Assembly: GCA_947488765.1 (NCBI GenBank)
Contig: CANLAE010000003.1
Location: forward strand, 1 to 64,000
Direction of reading: 5' to 3'
DNA length: 64,000 nt
DNA from: Chitinophagaceae bacterium
GTDB taxonomy: Bacteria > Bacteroidota > Bacteroidia > Chitinophagales > Chitinophagaceae
The position numbers and the translations under genes are program-made. This document shows, piece by piece, positions 1 through 9,286 of this stretch (positions are counted from its first letter, which is position 1; the number at the start of each line of letters is the position of its first letter). Below the pieces are notes generated by a model. It was not told the origin of the DNA. It ran no database searches and saw only the letters and a list, made by a program, of their open reading frames with translations.

Positions 1-13
1 TTTGAAGGGAGTG

Positions 14-44
14 CAAAGGTAGAAGCCTTTTCCAATCTACCAAA
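14..44 (-). promoter_or_regulatory. Bacteroidota sigma-A type promoter, copy 1 of 3
   Basis: On the minus strand, TTTG (41-44) is followed after 19 nt by TACCTTTG (14-21), matching the Bacteroidota consensus TTTG-N19-TAnnTTTG. The next bases are GCACTCCC, like the GCAxCCCGC that follows the other two copies. It reads off the left edge, so its gene is not visible. Confidence 0.7.
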
Positions 45-118
45 TTTATATTGATAAATCTTTAAACTATTTTAAAAAATTTTATCTCTTAGATCTTACG
101 CTTTTTAACAGCGGGGTG

Positions 119-148
119 CAAATATAGTACCTAATCACACTTACCAAA
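119..148 (-). promoter_or_regulatory. Bacteroidota sigma-A type promoter, copy 2 of 3
   Basis: On the minus strand, TTTG (145-148) is followed after 18 nt by TATATTTG (119-126), then GCACCCCGC. The same -7 box and a similar initial transcribed sequence precede the tRNA-Glu at 28.4 kb, so this is the strong stable-RNA or ribosomal-protein style of promoter. Confidence 0.75.
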
Positions 149-210
149 ATTTATTTCTAAAAAATTGTACATAAGTGATTGATAAAGAACTAGTTTTTTC
201 TTGCGGGTTG

Positions 211-241
211 CAAAGATAGAAGGCGAAACCTATTCACCAAA
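211..241 (-). promoter_or_regulatory. Bacteroidota sigma-A type promoter, copy 3 of 3
   Basis: On the minus strand, TTTG (238-241) is followed after 19 nt by TATCTTTG (211-218), then GCAACCCGC. No tRNA or ORF is visible between this and the next promoter, so the three are probably stacked in front of one leftward unit. I see nothing else between 242 and 409. Confidence 0.75.
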
Positions 242-409
242 TGTTTTTTGAAAATAATGAAATTTAATTTTTGTATACCAATCTAAACAGTTGATATCAT
301 TGCGTTACATCAATTAAAATAAAAATCACTCAATAATAAAATCAGGAGAAAAATTACAAAAAATAAGATGAATAACTATTGAAATTAATAATGGAAGAAA
401 AAATTAAAC

Positions 410-432
410 AAAAAAGTATTGAATACTTTTTT
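410..432 (-). terminator. Hairpin terminator after exbD
   Basis: AAAAAGTATT (411-420) and AATACTTTTT (422-431) are inverted arms, giving a short hairpin ending in a T tract on the minus strand. It lies about 28 bp beyond the exbD stop codon. Confidence 0.6.
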
Positions 433-459
433 ATTGGAAGAACTCTGCTAAAAAATGTT

Positions 460-861
460 TTAGTTTTTTACATTTGCTACAACCTTAGCTCCTGCTTTCT
501 TTGCAGAGCTCATTATTTTGAAGAAACTTCCTGTAAAAGAAATGGTATCTGCATTGATTACAACGGAAGGTGTATCAATAAAATTTCTAACTTTTTCAAC
601 CTCTACTTTTAGGACAGAGTCAAGAGCCGATTCAGGTACAACAATTTGTCCTAAATAAATTTTATTTTCTTTATCAATACTCACTACAACATTTTGTTTT
701 GCTTTGGTGTCACTCTTGCCCTTAGGATTGTTTACTTTGACTACATTGGGATTGGCAAGTGTAGAGACTATTAAGAAAAATAATAACAATATGAATAGAA
801 TATCATTCAATGCTCCTGTATGTAAGTCAGGCTTTTGTCTTAATCTTTTTCGGATATTCAT
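460..861 (-). CDS. ExbD/TolR-family biopolymer transport protein
   Basis: A 133-residue protein with the ExbD/TolR plan. A short cytoplasmic N-terminus is followed by one membrane helix (about 17-36) beginning with the family's functional aspartate (in LNDILFILLLFF), then a periplasmic domain with alternating beta strands. In the family, ExbD forms the proton channel with ExbB and energises TonB-dependent outer-membrane transport or a Tol-like envelope machine. It lies 51 bp downstream of an ExbB gene on the same strand, so the two form a unit. No TonB is next to them. The substrate receptor cannot be told from the sequence; this may be the general cell supply for SusC-type receptors. Confidence 0.88.
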   Translation of the reverse strand: MNIRKRLRQKPDLHTGALNDILFILLLFFLIVSTLANPNVVKVNNPKGKSDTKAKQNVVVSIDKENKIYLGQIVVPESALDSVLKVEVEKVRNFIDTPSVVINADTISFTGSFFKIMSSAKKAGAKVVANVKN

Positions 862-912
862 TTGTATAAATTAGAAGCTTGTTAAAGATGGAATTACCAA
901 AATAATTCTAGT

Positions 913-1611
913 CTATTTAGTTGGTTCCTGTAAGATGTCTATAAATTCTGCGCTTGCCGCTTCCATTTTGTATACCGTTTTATCAATTTGTGTTGTAAGA
1001 AAACTGTAACCTACATAGGCTATCAATCCTACAATTAACCCTGAACCGCTAGTAACCATCTTTACATAAATTCCCCCAGCAATGGTATTCAGCTCGAAAC
1101 CGCTGTTGTTAATATTGTAAAACAATTGAATCATCCCTATAATTGTTCCTAAAAACCCAAACATTGGAGCTATACCTGCAATCAAAGACAAAACGGAAAG
1201 GTTACGTTCCATTTGATACATTTCAAGTTTACCAACATTTTCCATACTTTTTTCAATTGCATCGATTGGCTTTCCAATTCTTTGTAACCCTTTATCAATC
1301 ATTCTTCCCACTGGATTATTGGTATTTTTTGCAAGCGCTCTTGCGGCAGAAATATTACCATTGACAATATTATCACGTACGATACTCAGAAATTTATCGT
1401 CTATTTTACTGGCTTTTCTGATTGCTAATAATCGCTCAAAAAAAACGAATATTGAAGCAGCAAACAAAGCATACAATGGATACATAATCCACCCACCCTT
1501 ACTTAATAAGTCAATCATTGAAATTTTTTCAGAAGTTGCTGCAGAGGATACTTTATGTAAACTATCTGCTACATTGGCTGCTGGGACTTGCAAGAAATAA
1601 AACATTTGCAT
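913..1611 (-). CDS. ExbB/TolQ/MotA-family proton channel protein
   Basis: A 232-residue inner-membrane protein. Helices are at about 38-60, 135-160 and 180-205. The conserved MotA/TolQ/ExbB segment includes LSLIAGIAPMFGFLGTIIGM followed by a Gly-rich stretch (TSGSGLIVGLIAYVGY). It partners with the ExbD encoded 51 bp downstream to convert proton motive force into work on the outer membrane. The N-terminal 35 residues are Ala/Ser-rich and not strongly conserved. A start at the second Met (residue 3) is equally possible. Family assignment is secure; the specific role (TonB energising versus Tol-like) is not decided here. Confidence 0.9.
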   Translation of the reverse strand: MQMFYFLQVPAANVADSLHKVSSAATSEKISMIDLLSKGGWIMYPLYALFAASIFVFFERLLAIRKASKIDDKFLSIVRDNIVNGNISAARALAKNTNNPVGRMIDKGLQRIGKPIDAIEKSMENVGKLEMYQMERNLSVLSLIAGIAPMFGFLGTIIGMIQLFYNINNSGFELNTIAGGIYVKMVTSGSGLIVGLIAYVGYSFLTTQIDKTVYKMEAASAEFIDILQEPTK

Positions 1612-1747
1612 TAATTTTAAGTAAAGTGCTAAAATAATTACTACTACAAACCAACAATAATTCTGTGTATAAAAATAGCAGTTTAATTTTTTTATGAAAG
1701 TTTTTACACAAAATCTAAAAAGACAAGTCTTACAAATTCTGAACTTA

Positions 1748-2674
1748 TCATTTGGTTTCTTTCATTTTCAATATTCCCATTATTTGTTTCATAGTTTTGT
1801 CCATGCCTTCACTACTGCCATCTAAAAAAATTACATTACCTTTTCCATATTCAGCGAAATTTTTGATAGCTTCTGTCCACATACTGAATAAAATAACATT
1901 TGTATCTAAGTTAGCTTCTTTCATTTGTTCTGCGGCTTGCGTCATACCACGTGCAACTTCTTCTCTAAATAATGCAACACCTTGACCACGTAATCGGGCT
2001 GCTTCTTTTTCTGCTTCTGCAGATATTTTAATAGCATTACCTTCTGCTTCAGCAGCTTTTGTTTTGGTGATTAATAAAGCTTGACCTTCATTTTCAGCAG
2101 CAGCTTTTAAATTGTTACTTGCAACAACTTTACTCATGCTATCCATAATCTGTTGGTCGAACGTAATATCATTAATTTGTAAATCTTGTAAATGATAGCC
2201 CCATTCTTCTAAACTATGGTCAATTTGATCTTTTACATAATCTACAATTTCTCGTCTTGCAGTTAAAATTTCAGCTTGTTTTTTTGTTGCAACAAATGCT
2301 CGAATACTTCCTTCAACCGTTCTGATTAAAGCTTGCATTAAATCTTTATCACTAATAAATTTGAATGCTACTTTCTTAATTGTTTCTTCATCACTATTTT
2401 GAACACTATACAACAACATACTTTTAAAATAAACATTCGCTTGATCTATAGTGACAGCCTGAAACTCAAGCTCCACGCTTCTGTTTTGAATACTTACTCT
2501 TTTATAAATCTGCTCTATCAATGGTATTTTAAATCGCAAACCAGGTAACAAGATGCGTTGATATTTGCCAAATAATGTTATTACTGCTATAGTTCCTTGG
2601 TTAACAGTAACCAATCCTGAAAACACAATTAGCAATAAAACAAACAACCACCAAAAATCGTAAATGATACTCAT
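1748..2674 (-). CDS. SPFH/prohibitin-domain membrane protein (slipin/QmcA-like)
   Basis: A 308-residue protein with an N-terminal membrane anchor (about 5-27), then an SPFH domain beginning VNQGTIAVITLFGKYQRIL and including the usual LPGLRFKIPLIEQI step. A long charged, Ala/Glu-rich coiled coil follows (about 195-255, AAEAEGNAIKISAEAEKEA). Family members oligomerise into membrane microdomain cages and act as scaffolds for proteases or lipid domains. No NfeD partner is adjacent. It is monocistronic as far as can be seen, 137 bp beyond the ExbB start. The family is clear; the role in this cell is not. Confidence 0.88.
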   Translation of the reverse strand: MSIIYDFWWLFVLLLIVFSGLVTVNQGTIAVITLFGKYQRILLPGLRFKIPLIEQIYKRVSIQNRSVELEFQAVTIDQANVYFKSMLLYSVQNSDEETIKKVAFKFISDKDLMQALIRTVEGSIRAFVATKKQAEILTARREIVDYVKDQIDHSLEEWGYHLQDLQINDITFDQQIMDSMSKVVASNNLKAAAENEGQALLITKTKAAEAEGNAIKISAEAEKEAARLRGQGVALFREEVARGMTQAAEQMKEANLDTNVILFSMWTEAIKNFAEYGKGNVIFLDGSSEGMDKTMKQIMGILKMKETK

Positions 2675-2850
2675 ACATTATTTTTTTTACAAGATAGGAA
2701 AAGCCATTGACTTAATCCAAATAAATTAAATGAATTATAAAAAAACATTTTCTCTTCATCCATCTAATCATGATTAAATAAAAAATTGAAGTATAAAATT
2801 GCTGCCAAATAAAAAAAAATAGTTGCATATTGCACAAACAAACTAACTCA

Positions 2851-3360
2851 ATGAAAGGATTAACCATACAAAAAATTATTTCTTATATCTTAATACCAAT
2901 AGGAATTTTATTAGCTTTGAATGTTATAAATGGATTGATAATTGCAATTTCCAATCCAATGCTTTTGTTTGTTCATTTTATAATTGCGTGTGTACCTATT
3001 TACATTTTTAGTAGCACTTATTTTTTATTTAATGGGATTATAAAAGAAAAAAAATGTAAGGCCTCTTTGAAGGATTGGATAAAAATAAATGCTTACGTAT
3101 CAATTATATTTATTGCAATCATTTTAATTTGTTCAATTAGTGTTCTCATGATTCTTAGTTCACCTCAGATTTTGCAGGAAGTTTTCAATAAAATGCCCAC
3201 GAATCAATTTCAAGGTGGTGCGCCATCACAAACTGAATTAATTTATTTATTAAAAATATTCGTCTCAATAATGCTACCTTTTAGCATACTATTATTACTG
3301 CATATTATCAAAACTTTCAAATTAATTAAAAAATATCCTTCGGCATTTATTGATGAATAA
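2851..3360 (+). CDS. Small four-helix membrane protein of unknown function
   Basis: About 169 residues with four predicted membrane helices (about 8-30, 38-62, 85-110 and 135-158) and a Gln/Pro-containing loop before the last one. I chose ATG 2851; an upstream TTG at 2830 would add seven polar residues and seems less likely. No motif I recognise. The gene lies just upstream of rarA on the same strand (26 bp gap), so the two may share a promoter. No function is proposed. Confidence 0.6.
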   Translation: MKGLTIQKIISYILIPIGILLALNVINGLIIAISNPMLLFVHFIIACVPIYIFSSTYFLFNGIIKEKKCKASLKDWIKINAYVSIIFIAIILICSISVLMILSSPQILQEVFNKMPTNQFQGGAPSQTELIYLLKIFVSIMLPFSILLLLHIIKTFKLIKKYPSAFIDE

Positions 3361-3386
3361 ATAATGCAATTATCTATCTTTAAGTA

Positions 3387-4652
3387 ATGAATAATTCCAT
3401 ACCACTTGCTGAGCGGTTACGCCCAAAAACATTAGATGAGCTCATTGGTCAGCAGCACTTAACGGGGGAAGGCAGTATTTTAAGAAATGCTATTGAACAA
3501 GGAAAAATTCCTTCCATGATTTTATGGGGACCACCTGGCGTTGGCAAAACAACTATTGCAAATATTATTGCACACACTTTATCAGTTCCATATTTTCAAC
3601 TAAGTGCAATCAGCAGTGGCGTTAAAGATGTTCGTGATGTAATTGAACAAGCTAAACAAACAACAAAAGCTATTTTATTTATTGATGAAATTCATCGGTT
3701 TAACAAAGGGCAGCAAGATGCATTATTAGGTGCAGTAGAAAAAGGAATTATCACTTTGATTGGTGCAACAACAGAGAACCCATCATTTGAAGTAAACAGT
3801 GCCTTACTGAGCCGATCGCAAGTATATGTACTGAAGCCTTTGAATGAAAATGATTTGATTGAATTGTTACATCATGCTATTACAAAAGATGAAATTTTAT
3901 CTAGACAAAAAATTATATTAAAGGAGACTGAAGCACTTATCAATATTAGTGGTGGTGATGCAAGGAAGTTATTAAATTTATTAGAGCTTGTAGTTTCCGC
4001 CTCGGATCAAAATGAAATTATCATAACGGATCATTTAGTAATGCAAGTTGCTCAACAAAAAATTGCTTTGTATGATAAAAAAGGCGAGCAACATTATGAT
4101 ATTATTTCAGCCTTTATTAAAAGTATGAGAGGAAGCGATCCAAATGGTGCCGTGTATTGGCTAGCAAGGATGATTGAAGGCGGAGAAGATGTAAAATTTA
4201 TTGCCCGTCGTATGCTAATATTTGCAAGTGAAGATGTTGGCAATGCCAATGCTAATGCACTTTTGTTAGCCAATGCAACATTTGATGCCGTAAGCAAAAT
4301 TGGTTATCCTGAAAGCAGAATAATTTTAAGTCAATGTGCAACCTATTTAGCATCGTCACCAAAAAGCAATGCTTCGTATGAAGCGATTGGCAAAGCTTTA
4401 CAATTGGTCAATGAAAAAGGGGATTTACCCGTTCCATTACATATTCGCAATGCACCAACAAAATTGATGAAAGACATGGATTATGGAAAAAATTATCAAT
4501 ACTCACATTTGGGTGAAGGCAACTTTATAGAGCAGGAATATTTACCTAAAGAAATTGCAGGAACAAAATTTTACGAGCCCGGAAATAATGCGAGAGAAAA
4601 TGAATTGAGGAAATTTTTAAAAGAAAAATGGAAAGGGAAATACAAATATTGA
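3387..4652 (+). CDS. rarA: Replication-associated recombination ATPase RarA/MgsA
   Basis: A 421-residue AAA+ ATPase. Walker A GPPGVGKT is at 48-55, Walker B/DEIH at 100-103, followed by sensor 1 (GATTENPSFEVN) and a C-terminal MgsA tetramerisation region (from about residue 255, including SEDVGNANANALLLANA). Length and motif order fit the MgsA/WRNIP1/Mgs1 family, which acts at stalled replication forks. The start context (ATG, Leu-Ala-Glu-Arg-Leu-Arg-Pro) is the usual one. Its stop codon lies within the left part of a strong inverted repeat that likely terminates transcription from both this gene and the convergent SDR gene. Confidence 0.95.
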   Translation: MNNSIPLAERLRPKTLDELIGQQHLTGEGSILRNAIEQGKIPSMILWGPPGVGKTTIANIIAHTLSVPYFQLSAISSGVKDVRDVIEQAKQTTKAILFIDEIHRFNKGQQDALLGAVEKGIITLIGATTENPSFEVNSALLSRSQVYVLKPLNENDLIELLHHAITKDEILSRQKIILKETEALINISGGDARKLLNLLELVVSASDQNEIIITDHLVMQVAQQKIALYDKKGEQHYDIISAFIKSMRGSDPNGAVYWLARMIEGGEDVKFIARRMLIFASEDVGNANANALLLANATFDAVSKIGYPESRIILSQCATYLASSPKSNASYEAIGKALQLVNEKGDLPVPLHIRNAPTKLMKDMDYGKNYQYSHLGEGNFIEQEYLPKEIAGTKFYEPGNNARENELRKFLKEKWKGKYKY

Positions 4653-4680
4653 TTTCCCTTTCCATTACATTTTTTTTATT
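4631..4680. terminator. Bidirectional terminator between rarA and the alginate locus
   Basis: A perfect 12-bp inverted repeat (GGAAAGGGAAAT 4631-4642, ATTTCCCTTTCC 4653-4664) spans the rarA stop codon and is followed by a T-rich stretch. It separates convergent genes. Confidence 0.7.
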
Positions 4681-4703
4681 TTTTTGAGAAACAAAAAATT
4701 GAC

Positions 4704-5456
4704 TTAAGAGAAATAATTTCCGCCATTGATATCAATATTGGCTCCTGTTATAAAACTACTTTCATCACTTAATAAATAAGCAACTAAATCAGCTACATCT
4801 TTTGCATCACCTTGTCTGCGAAGCGGTGTACTATTTGCAACTGCAATACGCACTTCAGGCTTTGTAAATGTATCATGAAAACTCGTTGCAATCATTCCTG
4901 GATCTACAGCATTCACTCGAATACCTTTGGGACCAAGTTCCTTAGCCATAGCTCTTGTAAATGTTGCCACAGCGCCTTTTGCGGTTGCGTAAGCAGATGC
5001 ACCAAAGCCTCCGCCATCACGACCGGCCTGAGATGAAAAGTTTACAATAGCACTTCCATGAGGCATTAATGGTGCAACATGTTTGGTGAGTAAAAAAGCA
5101 GAACGAGTATTCAATGTCATTACATAATCCCAAAAATCTGCATCCATATCTTCTAATAATTTTCTTGCAACTAAACCACCGGTAACATTTACCAACATAT
5201 TTATTTCACCTCCAAAATGTTTTTTTGTTTCTTCAACAATACGCAATACATCTTCATTTTTAGTTGCATCGCCTTTTACCAAAATACAACTACCGCCAGC
5301 ATCTTGTATTGTTTGCATTGTTTCCTTTGCCTGCTCATCATTATTCAAATAATTGATTACCACCTTCACTCCTTCTGAAGCTAATCTTATTGAAATTGCT
5401 TTTCCAATATCTCTTGCACCACCGGTAATAATAGCTACTTTGTTATTGTATTTCAT
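4704..5456 (-). CDS. SDR-family oxidoreductase, probable DEH reductase (KDG-forming)
   Basis: A 250-residue classical short-chain dehydrogenase. The Rossmann motif TGGARDIG is at 11-18, catalytic Ser in FSSQAGRDGGG, and the YxxxK motif is seen as YATAK. A terminal GGNYF segment is typical. In alginate loci such enzymes reduce 4-deoxy-L-erythro-5-hexoseulose uronate (DEH) to 2-keto-3-deoxy-D-gluconate. It is the last gene of the minus-strand run that starts with the GntR regulator, only 10 bp after the MFS transporter. KduD, which acts on the KduI product, is the alternative. Substrate is inferred from context. Confidence 0.75.
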   Translation of the reverse strand: MKYNNKVAIITGGARDIGKAISIRLASEGVKVVINYLNNDEQAKETMQTIQDAGGSCILVKGDATKNEDVLRIVEETKKHFGGEINMLVNVTGGLVARKLLEDMDADFWDYVMTLNTRSAFLLTKHVAPLMPHGSAIVNFSSQAGRDGGGFGASAYATAKGAVATFTRAMAKELGPKGIRVNAVDPGMIATSFHDTFTKPEVRIAVANSTPLRRQGDAKDVADLVAYLLSDESSFITGANIDINGGNYFS

Positions 5457-5466
5457 AATTTTAATT

Positions 5467-6753
5467 TTACAGAATTGATTTCTTTTTTGAAGTTATAAAA
5501 GTAATGCAAATCCAAGCCAATGGAACCATTACTGCTGCTAAAATAAAAAAACTATTGTAGTTTGTTTTTGTAAGAATTGGTACTAATAATGTTGTTATCA
5601 ACGTGCCTATAACAGCCGCTGTACCGCCCATACCGGCAACGGTTCCAACATTTTTCCCATTGAAATAATCACTTGGTAATGTTTGTAAATTTCCAATGAT
5701 AAATTGAAACCCCAATAATGTTACACTAATTAATGCTATTGTAAAATTGATGTGTTCTTTTAAATCATTTAAATGATAAACAATTGCTCCAAGTGCTACT
5801 AACATTATAGTGGAGCCAATTGTAATTGCTTTTTTTCTTGCATGAACCGGTTGTGTTCCTTTTCTGATTTGATGTGAAGAATAATAACCGCCGATTAAGC
5901 TACCCATTGCAGCGAACAAAAATGGAACCCATGCAAAAGAACCTACTTGTTTAATATCAAATGCAAATTGTTCTTTTAAAAATGTAGGTAACCAAGTAAC
6001 AAACAACCACCAAACAGGATCGATAAAAAATCTTGCAACTATGATTCCCCAAGTATTACGAAATTGAAACAATTCTTTCCATGAGTATACTTTTGTTTCT
6101 GTTATTTTAGTTGTTGTGTTAACAGCAGCATCTAAAATGTGTTCTTGTTCTTCTTTGGTAATCCAAGGATGTTTATCAGGGGTATTTTTATTGATAATTA
6201 TCCAGGGAATAATCCAGATGAATCCCAATAATGCAATTCCTGCAAAAGTTCCTTTCCAACCAAATGCAATGTATAATGTAGCAATAAAAGGAGCAGCTAC
6301 AACACCACCTAAAGAAGCCCCTGCACCAAATATTCCTTGAGCAATTGCCCTTTCTTTTGCGGGAAACCATTCTGCATTACTTTTTGTTGCACCAGGCCAA
6401 TTACCTGCTTCAAAAAAACCAAGAAGAAATCTAAAGACGCTGAATGATGCCAATGTTTTTGCAATAGCATGTAATGCAATAGATACACTCCAACCTGCAA
6501 TAGAAATTACAAATCCTAATCTTGTACCAATCGCATCCATTAATTTGCCAGTAAAGGTTTGCCCTAAGGCATAAGCAATCATAAAAAATGTGGTGATATA
6601 TGCTAAGGCTTGTTTGTTATCGGCATCAAGAATTCCAAAATCTTTATAAATATAAGGCCACATAATATTGATAGCACTTCTATCTATATAATTGATGATC
6701 GTTGCAATACCAATTAAAGAAATAATCCACCAGCGCAGTCCTTTTATTTTCAT
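5467..6753 (-). CDS. MFS hexuronate/aldonate transporter (anion:cation symporter type)
   Basis: A 428-residue, 12-helix permease. The opening segment has the ACS-family pattern INYIDRSAINIMWPY, and the loop between helices 2 and 3 has GKLMDAIGTRLG. Helix 4 carries GFFEAGNWPGATK, a conserved feature of ExuT/GudP-type transporters. It probably moves unsaturated or keto uronates from periplasm to cytoplasm after lyases have cut alginate. The position between the jelly-roll lyase and a DEH-reductase-like SDR supports this. The exact substrate cannot be read from the sequence. Confidence 0.85.
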   Translation of the reverse strand: MKIKGLRWWIISLIGIATIINYIDRSAINIMWPYIYKDFGILDADNKQALAYITTFFMIAYALGQTFTGKLMDAIGTRLGFVISIAGWSVSIALHAIAKTLASFSVFRFLLGFFEAGNWPGATKSNAEWFPAKERAIAQGIFGAGASLGGVVAAPFIATLYIAFGWKGTFAGIALLGFIWIIPWIIINKNTPDKHPWITKEEQEHILDAAVNTTTKITETKVYSWKELFQFRNTWGIIVARFFIDPVWWLFVTWLPTFLKEQFAFDIKQVGSFAWVPFLFAAMGSLIGGYYSSHQIRKGTQPVHARKKAITIGSTIMLVALGAIVYHLNDLKEHINFTIALISVTLLGFQFIIGNLQTLPSDYFNGKNVGTVAGMGGTAAVIGTLITTLLVPILTKTNYNSFFILAAVMVPLAWICITFITSKKKSIL

Positions 6754-6826
6754 GAATAATTTTTAGTTCAGAAATTTGAATATAGGCAATCTATTTTTCT
6801 ACAAAAAATATTACTTATATCAATTA

Positions 6827-8239
6827 TTAAATGACAGAAAAAGTATGTTTCGCTTTAATAATATTTTTTTCAAGCAACCGAAGATGATATAAGCCTTTGG
6901 GTAAATCCTTTGTAGAAATTGTAGTTGTATTTGATTTTAATTTAAAAGACTTTACACAATGACCAATTGCATTAAATAATATAATTTCTGATTCTGAAGG
7001 CAATAACCCTTTAATGTCTATAGTAATAAAATCATGAGCGGGATTGGGATAAATATTGATAATTTGACCATTATTTCCTGGAATAAAAAGAATAGGAGTA
7101 GCAACTAAAGTTGTAGTACTTCCAATGTTTGAATATGCTGAAAATCCTCCGTAGTTTTCTGCACGAACTCTATAATAATAAGTTGTTGCAGCAGTTAAAT
7201 TCGCATCATTGTAAGTCATTGTATTTGTAGCTAAAATTGCTATTGCGGCCCATCCACTTGTTCCATTTAAAGATCTTTCCAAATAAAATGCTGTTTCGTT
7301 TGTTGAATTATCTGACCATGAAACTTTTATTTGTGTAGCACTTGTAGCAACAGGAGAAATATTAGATGGAGCTGTTGGTGGCAATCCTTCATAAATAGAA
7401 ATAGAAGCTATTCTTAAAGAATCATCACGCAAATAAGTTGGACTTGTTAAGCTTCTATAAATTCCCCACTTAGGTCTGATAAAAGTATTAGAGGAACGAA
7501 TTGTTTGAATATTGGAATTATTGTAAGTTAACAAAGTTGCACCATCGCTTACTCTTGTTACATTTACGGAGTAGGTGCCATTAGTACCAATTAAAATTCT
7601 TTCTGTAACTTCTACCCATACTCCTAAGAAATTAGTCAATGGTGCAGTAGTGTATGTTGTTGTTCCACTAGTACTATCTTTTACATAAATTAATTGTAGT
7701 GTATTTCCGCTACTGCTATACCTTGGAGTTAATGTAAAAAGAGGAGAATCATCGTCACCACCCACTGCTTTTATTTGATGTATGTGTGTAAAATTTGGAG
7801 AAGGCAGAAAACCAATAGGTAATCTAAATCTCCATTTATAACTTACTGTTTCACCCAATGTTCCTTTTAAACTATCAGGAGATGCTTCATACGTTTTTAT
7901 TTCTACTCTTTGTCTGTCAAAAGCAACACAACGATCATTATCGGCAGTTGTTGCAGTAACAGTCGTTGTAGGCGGAACATGAATATAAAATTCGAAAACA
8001 TATTGATTCAATGTAGCATCCCAAACCTCAGCAATATGTCTACCAAAAGCAGGATGACTAGTACATTGATCAGGTGTTTCCATAGATGTAGCACCAGGCG
8101 CAAGGATATTATTGATTAATTCATAGGTACTACCCGGACCATCAGCATTTAATATTGATTGTGCATTGCTGATAATTGAAATTAAACTCAAAGCAAATAA
8201 AATACTACAAAAAAGAAATATTGTCTTTATTTTTTTCAT
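6827..8239 (-). CDS. T9SS-exported jelly-roll polysaccharide lyase-like protein with FnIII domain
   Basis: A 470-residue modular protein: signal peptide (1-26), a beta-sandwich catalytic-type domain (about 30-285), a fibronectin type III domain (about 291-377) and a type IX secretion C-terminal domain (about 395-470, with IYPNPAHDFITID). The catalytic domain carries FDRQRVEIKTYE, THIHQIKA and RPKWGIYR, which parallel the conserved inner strands of jelly-roll lyases such as the heparin-lyase-I/PL7 superfamily. With PL6 and PL17 downstream of the same SusC/SusD, the likely substrate is alginate, and this would be the enzyme working outside the cell. The exact PL family is not certain. Confidence 0.65.
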   Translation of the reverse strand: MKKIKTIFLFCSILFALSLISIISNAQSILNADGPGSTYELINNILAPGATSMETPDQCTSHPAFGRHIAEVWDATLNQYVFEFYIHVPPTTTVTATTADNDRCVAFDRQRVEIKTYEASPDSLKGTLGETVSYKWRFRLPIGFLPSPNFTHIHQIKAVGGDDDSPLFTLTPRYSSSGNTLQLIYVKDSTSGTTTYTTAPLTNFLGVWVEVTERILIGTNGTYSVNVTRVSDGATLLTYNNSNIQTIRSSNTFIRPKWGIYRSLTSPTYLRDDSLRIASISIYEGLPPTAPSNISPVATSATQIKVSWSDNSTNETAFYLERSLNGTSGWAAIAILATNTMTYNDANLTAATTYYYRVRAENYGGFSAYSNIGSTTTLVATPILFIPGNNGQIINIYPNPAHDFITIDIKGLLPSESEIILFNAIGHCVKSFKLKSNTTTISTKDLPKGLYHLRLLEKNIIKAKHTFSVI

Positions 8240-8312
8240 ATAGACCTATTTGTGATAATAATAAAAATATGATTTCAATTATTTTATTACTAAGATTAAT
8301 TTGAAAAATAAT

Positions 8313-9203
8313 TTAGTTGTTTGGGATATTTATTGATTTTAAAAAAGCATCAATTGATTTTGTCAATTCATCATTTTGTTCTTTGGTAAATTTTCCATGA
8401 ACCCCGCCGGGTACAGATGTAAATTGACTTACAGCTCCTACTTCATCAAACTTCTTTTTTAAATTAATTGATTGCTGATAAGGCACTACCGGATCTGCAT
8501 CTCCATGTACAATAAATGTTGGTGGGCTAGTTTTTTTTACATAATAAATTGGTGAAACAGATTTTGCAAATATTGAATCTTTTGCTTTTGCACCCAACCA
8601 GTTGGTAGCAGATTTACTCGTAATATTTTTTCCGTAAGCCCAATCCCAAACGTCTGTAATACCATATTTATCAATGATTGCAGCAATGTTATAATCCTTT
8701 ACTTTTTTATAAGCACCATCAAATTGATTATCGTTTTGAAGCAAGCCTGCCATCAATGCCAAATGCCCACCAGCACTGCCTCCCATTACCACAATTTTAT
8801 TGGGGTCAATATTCAATTCCTTTGCATTTTTTACAACATATAAAATAGCAGCTCTAACATCCTCAATTGCAGCAGGAGCAGTAGCTTGGCCTGTTAATCG
8901 GTATTCAATATTTGCAACTGCAAAACCCAATTTAAAAAATGGCGTAAAACCACCTTGTGTTTCTTTTTCGCCATGATTCCAACCACCACCGTGAATATTA
9001 AAAACCACCGGTGTTGGTTTTGATGATATTGGATTGTAATAAATATCTTCTCTCCCTTTCCAATCATTAATTTCTATGTAAACGGCATCGATCTTAGCTT
9101 CATAACCAACCGGATATTTTACTTTTTTTACAGCAGCAGTATCTTGTTGCGCAAAAAGATTTACAGCTAACAATAAAAACAAAACGACAAATATTTTTTT
9201 CAT
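8313..9203 (-). CDS. Exported alpha/beta-hydrolase, esterase (BD-FAE-like)
   Basis: With start ATG 9203 the protein has 296 residues and a clear signal peptide (MKKIFVVLFLLLAVNLFAQ). A longer frame to 9272 exists but has no secretion logic. The oxyanion motif HGGGW and the nucleophile motif GGSAGG are present. Late Asp (HGDADPVVP) and His (GGVHGKF) complete the triad. Similar enzymes deacylate carbohydrates. Its place between KdgF and the secreted lyase suggests removal of O-acetyl groups from acetylated alginate; that is inference only. Confidence 0.75.
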   Translation of the reverse strand: MKKIFVVLFLLLAVNLFAQQDTAAVKKVKYPVGYEAKIDAVYIEINDWKGREDIYYNPISSKPTPVVFNIHGGGWNHGEKETQGGFTPFFKLGFAVANIEYRLTGQATAPAAIEDVRAAILYVVKNAKELNIDPNKIVVMGGSAGGHLALMAGLLQNDNQFDGAYKKVKDYNIAAIIDKYGITDVWDWAYGKNITSKSATNWLGAKAKDSIFAKSVSPIYYVKKTSPPTFIVHGDADPVVPYQQSINLKKKFDEVGAVSQFTSVPGGVHGKFTKEQNDELTKSIDAFLKSINIPNN

Positions 9204-9286
9204 AATGATTATGTTATCAGCTGAAGAATAACTATGCGACACCTGTTGCGTCGCACACTTGAACACCAACAACTTTATTCAGCTAT

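Noticed and set aside
149-210. tRNA or small ORF between the tandem promoters
   Set aside because: No cloverleaf or coding potential was found.
9204-9272. N-terminal extension of the esterase
   Set aside because: The internal ATG at 9203 gives a clean signal peptide; the extension is polar and not family-like.
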